This document shows, piece by piece, positions 29,292 to 37,857 of a DNA stretch of 37,857 bases. Position numbers and translations under genes: made by a program. Under the pieces are notes generated by a model, which did no database searches, was not told the origin of the DNA, and was given only the letters and a program-made list of their open reading frames with translations. Source of the stretch: Tritrichomonas foetus (Eukaryota > Parabasalia > Tritrichomonadida > Tritrichomonadidae); the NCBI GenBank assembly GCA_001839685.1, contig MLAK01000335.1, positions 84,452 to 122,308 on the forward strand, read 5' to 3'. The first letter of the stretch is position 1. Each line of letters begins with the position of its first letter.

Positions 29292-31679
29292 ATGCTCATG
29301 GATGAAGAAACCAAAAAAGTTGCAAGTTTCTGTAAGTTTTGTTGGAACAAAAGGGTCTCATCTGAAGAATTTACACACGAGCTTCAAAAACAATTTTGCC
29401 CTGATCAAATCCAAAAAATGGCCTTCTTCTTTCTCGAAGAGCTTGGACAAGATGAAGGGGAGTCTCATTCACTTTTTTATTACATAATAAATATAATATC
29501 TGAAGATCCTTCAATAATTTTTGCTGACCTTGATCTTGAAAATCCACGTCATGTGATTGGTGCACGTCGTATTGTTGAAGAAATTGGAGAAAGTTTGTTC
29601 AATGTTTTACCTGTTTATAGTGAACGTTCTGCAAAAAGTGCCCTAAACGCGTTAATTTCTATTCTCAAAAGTCAATCACATGCTGAAGTAAGAAGAAATA
29701 TTTTAAAATTGTCAAATTCTTCATATTTTTCGATTTTAATCGCATCTGGTCGAATTTTTGCTCCAGAAAAATTCAAACAAGCTCAAATTCTATTCAAAGA
29801 ATCTGATCCGTTTGATGGTCAAATATTTCAGCTTCCTTTGACACAAGCTCATCTACCTTCCGCTCTTTTCTCAAAAGCTGTTCACGATCCTCATTTTATT
29901 GACAATTATCGTGATTTATTTTTCTTATTTTCTATTTCACCACAATTAATGACTGAACAATCAAAAATTTCGAATTTTATTTCTACTTCAGTTCAAACTA
30001 GTGTTTTTGTCTATCTTCTCAATGTTTATTTAGAAACACCAATGTATTATTTAGCTCACTTTTTGACATCTTTCGTTCCTGAACATTATAAAGGCAAAAA
30101 AACAAATGAAAGTGATGATGAAATACTTAAAAATATTTTATTAGAACTTTATACAGAAGAAGAAACATATAAAAAAAGTGGATTTTTTACAAATCATGAA
30201 ATTATTCATAAAACTTTACCAAATGGAATTCTTCCAACTCTAGAAAGCGCTTATGAATTTTTAACAAGGAAACCGGATAATTATAACATTGAAACTATTG
30301 TTGAAGATTCATTGAAATTTCCCTCTTTTACAAAACACGTCACTGAAATATACCTTCAGAAATTAAATGATAAAGATATTCCGGCTTCAGTTTGTCTCAC
30401 TAAGCAAATGATTAAAATCTACTGTGATTTCCGAATAACTTGGTATACTCAGGGAATTTTATTTACAGTGTTAAAAGCAATTTACGAATTTATGAAAGAT
30501 TTGACAAATGAAGAAAGTTTTGAATTAGTTTTTATCTTTTTTATTTCGATTTTTGAGAATTGTATAATGATGGGAAATAATAAACTAAATAATCAATGTA
30601 AGGACTTCATTGATACATGTCTAGATGAACCTTTGAAATCACTTTTGTTAAATTTCTTCTCTGGTACAAATTTAATAACAACAAACGAAACTTTGAATTC
30701 TAATATATCTGATGATTTGTTTGAAGATATTACTGAAACTGACAACAATACTGAAAATGATCATCCAATTAATAAATTAATGAAATTTTTGTTAGAGGTA
30801 AAAGAGAAAAATGATTTTGATCCACAAGTTTTGATAAAAAGTCCATACTTACTAGTTCCTGCATTCTTTTGGGGTATTAAAACGGTTCATCCAAATTCCA
30901 AAAAATTATATAAAATCAAATTCCCTAAATATAGAGTTTTAAAGAGATTTTTCATTCAATTGACAATTTGTCATAATGGAAATGCCATGAAACTATTTGA
31001 ATATGCGAACTTTGATATAATGGTTCGTTTTCCACCTATTAATATCGATGAAATGAAAGCTCTCGTTCTTTTTCAGTTGTCTGGAATAACAGATTTGATT
31101 GAATCAACTTCAAAATATATTCAATCGCTTTTCTTTACATGGCAAGCTTGGATTAATGTATATTCAATAGAAAAGTTCATAAAAATCATTTTAAGTATTC
31201 TAGTATGGAATGATGAAAGTTCAACTGATGCAATTGAATCAAAACACCTTTTCCACTACGCTGGATCAACTCTTGCCGCTTTGTGTCATGAAGATAAAGA
31301 ACTAATGAAGACTGCCATTAGCACAATTATGGAATTTATTGAAGAGTACGAAGGTTCGTCGAAAGATGGATACAATCTTGCTTCCCTTTGTATTTTGTTG
31401 GTGATTTCATTTGGAAGTGAGTGGCATCAAGAATTTGAACGACTTCTTGCTTTTCGTAAAAAATTACTCATCGACGCACAAGAAAAATCAATGAAGTGGT
31501 CTTTTGCATTACAGTTTCTTGTTATAGCACTTTATGTACCGGAAATTCAAAAATTGATCACAATAGATATGTTTGATATCAACTTCTTAAAATTTAACTG
31601 GCAATCGGGCATTGATTTCTTTCTTATTCAAAGTAATATTCGTTCATCTAACGAATCAACCAATAAATCAGAAAATTAA
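29292..31679 (+). CDS. Hypothetical alpha-helical protein
   Basis: A 795-residue soluble protein with no signal peptide or clear membrane helix. It is predominantly amphipathic helix with regularly spaced hydrophobic positions, as in HEAT- or ARM-like solenoids. An acidic, asparagine-rich break lies near residues 470-500 (SDDLFEDITETDNNTEND). A second ATG follows two codons after the first, so the true start could be MDEETKK. I do not recognise a family. The N-terminal pattern (a helix with CWNKRVSSEEF, then long helices) made me think of the helical Mediator tail subunits (Med5/Med24 type), but this is an idea to test, not a call. The stop TAA merges with the following A to give a UAAA poly(A) signal. 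It faces away from the RING-UBR gene and converges with the Myb gene. Confidence 0.88.
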   Translation: MLMDEETKKVASFCKFCWNKRVSSEEFTHELQKQFCPDQIQKMAFFFLEELGQDEGESHSLFYYIINIISEDPSIIFADLDLENPRHVIGARRIVEEIGESLFNVLPVYSERSAKSALNALISILKSQSHAEVRRNILKLSNSSYFSILIASGRIFAPEKFKQAQILFKESDPFDGQIFQLPLTQAHLPSALFSKAVHDPHFIDNYRDLFFLFSISPQLMTEQSKISNFISTSVQTSVFVYLLNVYLETPMYYLAHFLTSFVPEHYKGKKTNESDDEILKNILLELYTEEETYKKSGFFTNHEIIHKTLPNGILPTLESAYEFLTRKPDNYNIETIVEDSLKFPSFTKHVTEIYLQKLNDKDIPASVCLTKQMIKIYCDFRITWYTQGILFTVLKAIYEFMKDLTNEESFELVFIFFISIFENCIMMGNNKLNNQCKDFIDTCLDEPLKSLLLNFFSGTNLITTNETLNSNISDDLFEDITETDNNTENDHPINKLMKFLLEVKEKNDFDPQVLIKSPYLLVPAFFWGIKTVHPNSKKLYKIKFPKYRVLKRFFIQLTICHNGNAMKLFEYANFDIMVRFPPINIDEMKALVLFQLSGITDLIESTSKYIQSLFFTWQAWINVYSIEKFIKIILSILVWNDESSTDAIESKHLFHYAGSTLAALCHEDKELMKTAISTIMEFIEEYEGSSKDGYNLASLCILLVISFGSEWHQEFERLLAFRKKLLIDAQEKSMKWSFALQFLVIALYVPEIQKLITIDMFDINFLKFNWQSGIDFFLIQSNIRSSNESTNKSEN

Positions 31680-31680
31680 A
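31677..31680 (+). terminator. UAAA poly(A) signal overlapping the stop codon
   Basis: The stop TAA plus the next A form UAAA; another TAAA follows about 8 nt later (TTTTAAACC). Confidence 0.5.
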
Positions 31681-32137
31681 ATTTTAAACCAAAAAGAGAT
31701 CTGTGAAAAGAAAAGCATTGTTTATAATATGATTATCTGTTTGAAAGAGTAAAATATACATATATATTACAAATTTTAATATTTTTTCATTTTTTCCAAA
31801 GTCATTATTTTTCACCAACTCATTTAGGCATTATTATGAGCGCTTCATGATGAAAAAAGAGAGCTACATTGGCAAAAATAAACTTTTTAAATGGTTTACA
31901 ATTTATATTGGTATTTGAGAATCTGATAAGAAAAAGAAAGAAAAGTGAAAATCGATCGAAAAAGTTATTTATAAACAAAAATAATTCAATACAATCAATA
32001 ATTAGATAAATTCGAGCCAACAGTTAATGCAATTCCAGTATAAAAAAAGAGACAGGCCAGCTATTTGTTCGAATTCATATTTCTGCTTTGTTAGATAGCT
32101 ACTGTATTCAAATTTCAAATGAGAGACGATCTATTTT
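31681..32137. other. Convergent spacer, nothing seen
   Basis: AT-rich 3' flank shared by the helical-protein and Myb genes. A 66-codon minus-strand frame (31820-32020) is low-complexity and not called. Confidence 0.5.
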
Positions 32138-32141
32138 TTTA
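32138..32141 (-). terminator. UAAA poly(A) signal overlapping the Myb stop
   Basis: The stop TAA is followed by a run of A (TAAAAAAA), so the stop codon itself supplies UAAA. Confidence 0.5.
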
Positions 32142-33101
32142 AATGGGCAAAATTGGAGCCCATTGTTGAACTGGAATTGTTGAAGCAAAAGTTGGATTTG
32201 AAAGAAAAGTTGCTGCAGGAGAAAGGCCATTGAGTATCATATAAGGCTGCATATAATTCTTTTTCACCAATTTGTCAGAATATGGCTCTTGAGAAATTTC
32301 ATCGCAGACGCATTCTGACTGTTTCATAACAACAGGAATATTAATTGGAGAAGCATTGTGAATTGGCACACTCGTCATAACCACAGAATTATTGACAATA
32401 GGTGAAATTGATGGTGAAATTGTTTGTGGGTTTGACAGAAAATGATTTGTGAAGTTTGCTGCTACGGCATGAAGCGCCCGATGGCGAAGCAAAAAACTCC
32501 ATCTGTTTTTGATTGAATTTGCTGAGCGTCCCGGAAGTGAATACGCAATTTTTGACCAACTGTTTCCATAATACGCTTGAAATTGAATGAGAATTTGATC
32601 TTCCTGTGGTGTCCAGTGATCTTTGTTCAAATCAGGGCTGAGCTGGTTTAGCCATCGCTCGCGGCATTGCTTACCAGTACGCCCGGTCACCTCAGATGCG
32701 ACGAGACTCCAATTTTTCGTTCCAAATTTAGCAATTGTATTGACAAGCAAATTATCTTCTTCTGGCGTCCATTTCGACTTCATTTGGGAATTGTGACTTT
32801 GGTTCTGGTTTTGATGCTGACTTTGTGTTGGATTCGAGAGTAAAGATTTTTGGTTTTCATCTTCTGAGCTTTCTTGACTTTGATTATTGCATGTTGATTT
32901 GATTCCATTAGAAATGTAACTTCCTGGCTGATTTTCTGTTTTTGCGAAATTCGGATTGGATTTATTTAACAAATTTTTTAAAAGGCTTAAATATGGTTTT
33001 TGTTCTGAGGCGTTTGATTCGTTCTCTAAACTTTCGTCGTGAAGTGAAAGTTGACTGGTAAACTTTGGAAGTGATGACTGTGGCAACGTAAGGGAGTACA
33101 T
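32139..33101 (-). CDS. R2R3-type Myb DNA-binding protein
   Basis: A 320-residue putative transcription factor. Two Myb repeats lie at about 107-156 (W111, W131, W150, with GRTGKQCRERW) and 160-206 (W163, W182, W201, with GRSANSIKNRW); the tryptophans are evenly spaced and the third helices of both repeats are intact, so sequence-specific DNA binding is expected. The N-terminal third is polar and S/N/Q-rich, with QSQHQNQNQSHNSQ just before the repeats. The C-terminal ~110 residues are P/S/N/V-rich without a known domain and may be regulatory. Small two-repeat Mybs are a large family in trichomonads, where several control adhesin and iron-responsive genes; targets of this one cannot be read from sequence. 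The first ATG is used; TTCATCAGA precedes it. Confidence 0.95.
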   Translation of the reverse strand: MYSLTLPQSSLPKFTSQLSLHDESLENESNASEQKPYLSLLKNLLNKSNPNFAKTENQPGSYISNGIKSTCNNQSQESSEDENQKSLLSNPTQSQHQNQNQSHNSQMKSKWTPEEDNLLVNTIAKFGTKNWSLVASEVTGRTGKQCRERWLNQLSPDLNKDHWTPQEDQILIQFQAYYGNSWSKIAYSLPGRSANSIKNRWSFLLRHRALHAVAANFTNHFLSNPQTISPSISPIVNNSVVMTSVPIHNASPINIPVVMKQSECVCDEISQEPYSDKLVKKNYMQPYMILNGLSPAATFLSNPTFASTIPVQQWAPILPI

Positions 33102-35092
33102 TCTGATGAATACTGTGAATTTTTTTTGAGAAGAAACAACAAAGTATCAATTGACATGTTTGGCTATTTCTCTTGATTTATAATACTAATTATTACGAAG
33201 ATGTATTTATAATGTTTAATGTAGATTTTATTATCCAGTGTTATCGATGAAATGATGATTTAATCTTTTGAAGATAAGATATAAACATTTTTTTTTGATT
33301 TCCTATTCGAAATACTTGTCAGAAAATATAATGAATACAAATATTTTGTATACTTTATTTTCTCGATGAAAAAGATTATTACCAAATACATAGAATCATG
33401 AAAAATCTCATAAATATTATACTTAAGCTAAATCTTGAGTTAAAAACCTATTCTATTTGAAACTACGTATAAGTTTTTCAATGGTGATGTGAAGTTAACC
33501 GATTATTGAAACATTTGAATTTATTATTTCACCTGTGATTTGAACTGCATTTGCATTTTGGGAGTAAAATACATAAATTCCAATACGAAAGTATCCAACT
33601 TTCACGATACAATTATTATTGAAAAGTTCTCATTGGAAAATAAATTCTTGAAAAAAAATTCAAAGCAGAAGAATTTTTTTTCTGAATTTTAATTAATTAA
33701 TGATTTGATCCTTATCTTCACAAACAAAATTCAATTCATTCAAATATATGACGTATTTTTTCATCATATCTTATAAGTATTCAATTTATTGAATAGAAAC
33801 ATATAGACATTTTGTGATTGTACATAATAAATTTTATTTTTTATAACTACAACATTAGATACTTTATTTTATCTGTTGTCACGATCTTTTACAGCAGCAA
33901 TCAGGGCTTTACGTATTAAAGATGGATAAATTAATTTTCTTTGAAAATATAAATTTTTCTTAAGAAATGTTTCTGTATTTGTGAACTTTTTCTAATGGAT
34001 TTTCAAAGATGGCTCAATTTATCTACCATTATACGGAAAACTCTGATATTTCCCTAAATCGGAAAGAAAAATTTATTTTTTTGTCGAAAATCAAAACCAG
34101 ACTGTGATATTTTTTGAGTTCTCTCACAAATAATTCTTTGATAGTTTTGAAAAATTCGATTGGTTTTTTTTGCCTTAATTCAAACCTTTTATCGTCAAAA
34201 ACTAAAATGAAAGTCAAATGGATAATTGTCATCTCAGTGTGATCATGATTCGAATTTACTTGATGTGATTGAAGCAGAATCAATTTATGGATTAAACAAG
34301 ATTTTCACTTCATTTATTGTTTCCTTGTATGGAAGAATCACGCTTTTGAATGAGTTTTTAAATTAGGGTGACTGAATGACATCAACACTGATTTCGAATT
34401 AGAGAATGATAATTTTTAGTTGTGAATATCATCAAATGTTTTGTCACATGCTCTTGTAAGGAAATAATATTTTGATCACAAATCTTAAAGAGAAATTAAC
34501 TTATATATATCGACTTTGAACATTTCGATTCAAAAAAACAACCAATTTAGTTACCCTCTATGAAATGGTGAAAGGTCCATGATGATATAACCGTAGGAAG
34601 AAATACAGATAATGAGGGATTCAACTTATCATATAGTTGAAATGTTTGAGAATAACTTTTATCATCATATTTGGAAGTTGGTAGATTTCATTAAAATATG
34701 TAGACTTAAAAATTGAGAGTTCATCTTAATAAATATACAATATATCATTATTAACTTAAACACATATGTGTGACATTTCAATATATGATGGCTTTGGGTT
34801 TTGTCAAAATAATGTTCATGATACAAAAATGATCACAAGATATACCAATTCTGAGCAGTAAAGTGTAAATAAATTATCAAATAAATATGATCATTCTCTA
34901 GAGTCAATGTCATTGATCTTTGATAGGAATCCCCAAAGCGAAAAATCGAAAATGGGCAAAGAATAAAATTGAATAGATAAGCACTTTTCAATCGCAATAT
35001 GGTAACTCATATAGAAAATGTAACGCGTTTTGATAAATTCGAATTCTGTGAATTTTTCGAAATTGAGAAATAATGTGCTAAATTTTTTGTAA
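33102..35092. other. Two-kilobase AT-rich intergenic region
   Basis: Between the divergent Myb and Pmp-like genes. Two minus-strand frames (34029-34283, 84 codons; 34891-35097, 68 codons) could be small genes or remnants. The first encodes a basic, helical-looking segment (FFKTIKELFVRELKKY) but neither has a family signature. No repeat or RNA gene was recognised. Confidence 0.4.
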
Positions 35093-35101
35093 AGCATTCA
35101 A

Positions 35102-37857
35102 ATTAATTATTTATCTTTCCTTTCCTTTTTCCCTTTATTCTTTACAGCCTTCACCCGATCCCAGAGTGATCAAACTACACTGGATGATAATAAAGTAACT
35201 AAACTCATATTTGCAGAGTTACCTCAAGAAGAAAATCAGGAAATGTTTTTCCAACGAAAACAAATCGTTAATCATGATGGGAAAATAGACATTGAATCAC
35301 AATACCTTACCAAAGAAGTACTTTCAATTCCATCTGTAAAATCTATTTGGACAAATACATCAGAATACCCAATGAAAGAAATAATTAATCAGAAATTTTT
35401 CAACAAAAGGGATAATATCAAACTTAAACAGATTATTGTTTTCAAAAGCTGTATTTTTAGCGATAATCAGAATTTCCATTCCAATGTTCAGAATTTTGGT
35501 GGATCAATATTTTCTTATAATTCACAAGTTATTATCGAAAATTGTAATTATTTGCGTAATTGGGCTGAGTGTGCAGGTGCAATTATGTTGCATAACAGCG
35601 ACTTTCATTGTCGAAATTCTCATTTTGAAAGTTGTAAATCATTGAAATTACACGGTGGAAGTGTTGTTTCTTCGAGTGATACAGTTGACAATGCATATGC
35701 TAATTTTTTACAAGTACAAAATACTAGCTTCATTGAGAGTTCTTCGTACGAGTCCGGCGGTGCCATTCTTTTACAAGGAATATCAGGTTCACATTTTGAA
35801 AAATGCATTTTTGAAAATTGCAATTCTCGTTCTTATGGTGGATGCATTTCTGTATTGAATACAAACACTTATTTTTATGAATGTTCATTTTGCAGCAATT
35901 CTTGTGGAGTAAAGAGCAAGAAAACATTTCGTCGTCTAACTTTGCATGAAGACAGTGGTGGCGCAATTTTCCTATTTTCAACAAAAAGCAATTCAAAATT
36001 ATCTTTATTAAATAATCAAGCAATTATTTATAGTGATGATTTATTCGGATTATTTTCATTAAATGATAATAACATTAATAATTTTTATGAGAATGAAAAA
36101 GAAAAAATGAATTTTAAAAAAGAAATAAAAAGGAATATTAAAGCCAATAAAGGATATTCCTATTCAGCCGTTTCTGAAAAATGCGTATTTGCTGGAAACA
36201 CAGTAAAAAAGACCGAAATGAAAGGGGATGAAAAAACACCAATTAAACCAGGTTTTGATGTTTTTGTTGGTGGAGAAATTTATTACATATCAATGCATGA
36301 TACATTTTTAAATGTTCACTCTCTTTCACTGGGTATTTCGAAAATCGAACCAAATACAAAAATTGAAATTTATCGTAGTATGTTTTTTTCTAATACAATT
36401 TCTTTTGAAGATTTCACTGTAAATATTCATAAAGAAGAAACATATCATCAACAAAAATATAGAGATTTAAAATTTCTTCAAGAAGAATTTCAGCTGATAG
36501 AAGAAGAAAGTGAATATTCTGTACATGTCTGCCTGAATTTAAGTGAAATGTTTGATAATTATGCAGAACCATATTATCCTGAAACAAAAGCATTTACGAT
36601 TGATGAAATCGAAGATGTTGATGATGATTTTGCAGAAGAAGATAATCAAATTAGATACCCAACAAATTCTCCCCGTCAAACAGCAGTTCCTGAAAAAGAT
36701 GATGATGATGATGATGAAGGAATTTATAATCCAACACGAATAATATTTGCCCAAAGGACACTTCCAAATATTCCAACTCGATCAATCAATCCATTTGAAA
36801 CATTTACAAATACATTTTCACCAATAACCGAATATTTTACATCACATTCTTCCGATATATTTTCAACAAATGAGGAATTCACATCGATGAATTCATTTTC
36901 AACCGATTCTTCTTTTCCATATTATTCATCCTATGACATAACAACCTATTTTGCGTTATCATCTTCATATACTTCAAATGCAGACACAGACACAATTACA
37001 AACACGACAATTACAGTCACAGCAATTACAACTGCAACAACTACAAATGCAACAACTACAAATGCAGCAACTACAACCACAGACACTACAACCACAGCAA
37101 CTACAACAACTTCTTCTTCAACAAAGACTACAGATACGAAATCTACAGCTATCCTAACTCAAACCATGTTAATTGATGAGTCTAATGACGAATTTTCCTA
37201 TTTTAGTGAAGAGTTTTCGCCAACTGCAACATTTGAAACTACACCATTTACAGTATCATTATCCAATTCTATCAGTTTTGTTCTTTCCCCTTCGTATAGT
37301 ATTCATTCGCTCTCTTTCACTTTTACATTATCTGAATCATTAATGATTGTCTATGACAACTCTTTCGAGTCTGAAACCAATGTGATAATTTATCATACAA
37401 CATATAGTCCTATATATACAGTTAGTGATGTATATGTGACTACAAACATTCCAATAACTATATTTGTTCCTTTGGCTGATTCTGGGACGTTATCAGGAGG
37501 AACAATCGCTGGAATAGCTGTAGGCTCTGTTGCTGTCATGATTATAATTATACTAATTATCATTCTTCTATTGAGAAGAAAAAGAAATGACAATAATGCA
37601 CCTAATTCCAAAGAAACACACTCATCCTCGTCCATAGATGGTGAAAAAGATGCATTACATCTACATGATATACATGATGTTCCTGCACCTGCACCTGTAC
37701 TTGTACCCGAACCCGCACCCAAACCAGCACCTGCACCTGCACCCAAACCAGCACCTGCACCTGCACCCAAACCAGCACCTGCACCTGTACCTGCACCCGC
37801 ACCCGCACCCAAACCAGCACCTGCACCTGTACCCAAACCAGCACCTGCACCTGTACC
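35102..37857 (+). CDS. Pmp-like type I surface protein, 3'-partial, with no ATG start
   Basis: The frame is open from 35093 to the window edge, at least 918 codons from 35102. Residue numbers count the ATT at 35102 as 1. Residues 1-20 look like a signal peptide (hydrophobic YLSFLSFFPLFFTAF, then TRSQ), yet no ATG lies between the upstream stop (35090) and this segment; the first in-frame ATG is 35243, which would remove it. Residues 115-370 carry repeats of the polymorphic membrane protein type: GG(A/S)I-like at 133, 158, 185, 219, 246 and 286, and F-x-x-C/N hexads such as CIFENC (235), CSFCSN (261) and CVFAGN (361). This beta-helix family is shared by Chlamydia and trichomonads. An acidic stretch (500-540), a Thr/Ser-rich stalk (560-760), a membrane helix (804-825), RRKR and a proline-rich cytoplasmic tail follow. 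It is probably cell-surface, possibly adhesive. Whether this copy is expressed is uncertain. Confidence 0.82.
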   Translation, partial: MNYLSFLSFFPLFFTAFTRSQSDQTTLDDNKVTKLIFAELPQEENQEMFFQRKQIVNHDGKIDIESQYLTKEVLSIPSVKSIWTNTSEYPMKEIINQKFFNKRDNIKLKQIIVFKSCIFSDNQNFHSNVQNFGGSIFSYNSQVIIENCNYLRNWAECAGAIMLHNSDFHCRNSHFESCKSLKLHGGSVVSSSDTVDNAYANFLQVQNTSFIESSSYESGGAILLQGISGSHFEKCIFENCNSRSYGGCISVLNTNTYFYECSFCSNSCGVKSKKTFRRLTLHEDSGGAIFLFSTKSNSKLSLLNNQAIIYSDDLFGLFSLNDNNINNFYENEKEKMNFKKEIKRNIKANKGYSYSAVSEKCVFAGNTVKKTEMKGDEKTPIKPGFDVFVGGEIYYISMHDTFLNVHSLSLGISKIEPNTKIEIYRSMFFSNTISFEDFTVNIHKEETYHQQKYRDLKFLQEEFQLIEEESEYSVHVCLNLSEMFDNYAEPYYPETKAFTIDEIEDVDDDFAEEDNQIRYPTNSPRQTAVPEKDDDDDDEGIYNPTRIIFAQRTLPNIPTRSINPFETFTNTFSPITEYFTSHSSDIFSTNEEFTSMNSFSTDSSFPYYSSYDITTYFALSSSYTSNADTDTITNTTITVTAITTATTTNATTTNAATTTTDTTTTATTTTSSSTKTTDTKSTAILTQTMLIDESNDEFSYFSEEFSPTATFETTPFTVSLSNSISFVLSPSYSIHSLSFTFTLSESLMIVYDNSFESETNVIIYHTTYSPIYTVSDVYVTTNIPITIFVPLADSGTLSGGTIAGIAVGSVAVMIIIILIIILLLRRKRNDNNAPNSKETHSSSSIDGEKDALHLHDIHDVPAPAPVLVPEPAPKPAPAPAPKPAPAPAPKPAPAPVPAPAPAPKPAPAPVPKPAPAPV
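36975..37125 (+). repeat. Threonine-codon repeat in the surface-protein stalk
   Basis: Degenerate ACA/ACT-rich repeats with recurring GCAACAACTACAAAT-like units encode a run of threonine with alanine and asparagine (TTTNATTTNAATTTT). Such stalks are usually O-glycosylated spacers between an ectodomain and the membrane. Confidence 0.7.
37681..37857 (+). repeat. 24-bp tandem repeat encoding a proline-rich tail
   Basis: Units close to CCCAAACCAGCACCTGCACC recur five times in a 24-base register, with shorter GCACCTGTACCC-type steps between, encoding PKPAPAPV/A repeats. The repeat lies in the predicted cytoplasmic tail just after the membrane helix and continues past the window edge, so copy number and gene end are unknown. 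Confidence 0.85.

Noticed and set aside
34029..34283. 84-codon minus-strand frame in the large intergenic region
   Set aside because: No family signature, and random frames of this length are expected in 2 kb of AT-rich DNA read six ways.
35141..35150. Possible 3' splice site TTCTTTACAG before the surface-protein ectodomain
   Set aside because: It does not match the trichomonad 3' splice consensus (ACTAACACACAG), and the frame runs straight through it with a good signal peptide. Kept only as an alternative in the finding on the missing ATG.
37393..37850. Minus-strand frames encoding GAGAGAG-type or VQVQVLVWV-type repeats
   Set aside because: These are antisense readings of the 24-bp proline-coding repeat in the surface-protein tail.

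Overview
The window looks like nuclear DNA of a parabasalid protist, most likely Tritrichomonas foetus or a close relative. It is very AT-rich and the genes are long and apparently intronless. Several starts are preceded by the trichomonad initiator TCA(C/T)(T/A)TT, and several stop codons overlap or abut the UAAA poly(A) signal. The gene families also fit: a TKL-like kinase, an R2R3 Myb, ankyrin and coiled-coil proteins, a Pmp-like surface protein and a tetraspanin. The species call is inference; no species-diagnostic marker is present.

Layout, left to right: a 16-bp tandem repeat (3-130); a 1018-aa coiled-coil protein (-); a 2316-aa BEACH-family protein with an unusually short BEACH core (-); a 1109-aa GAF/cyclic-nucleotide phosphodiesterase (-); a decayed, unrecognised type I membrane protein gene (-, 14873-16370); a typical 2-Cys peroxiredoxin (-); a divergent ankyrin-repeat gene (+); a tetraspanin (-); a protein kinase with a long, apparently repetitive N-terminal region (-); cytosolic HSP90 (-); a small RING plus tandem UBR-box protein (-); an alpha-helical hypothetical protein (+); an R2R3 Myb factor (-); and a Pmp-like type I surface protein (+) that runs off the right edge. 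That last frame has a signal-peptide-like N-terminus but no ATG in front of it.

Nothing suggests an operon or a pathway cluster. The genes are separately promoted and mixed in orientation, as is usual in trichomonads. Functional themes are stress and redox (peroxiredoxin, HSP90), signalling (phosphodiesterase, kinase), membrane traffic and surface (BEACH, tetraspanin, Pmp-like protein, the dead membrane protein), ubiquitin (RING-UBR) and transcription (Myb).

The most interesting items are the kinase whose first ~560 residues read as about six RRM-like modules, the minimal RING+UBR+UBR protein, the BEACH domain lacking about 70 central residues, the surface-protein frame with ATT where ATG is expected, and the decayed membrane-protein gene in the 14.9-16.4 kb gap. 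No transposon, CRISPR array, rRNA or intact tRNA was seen.
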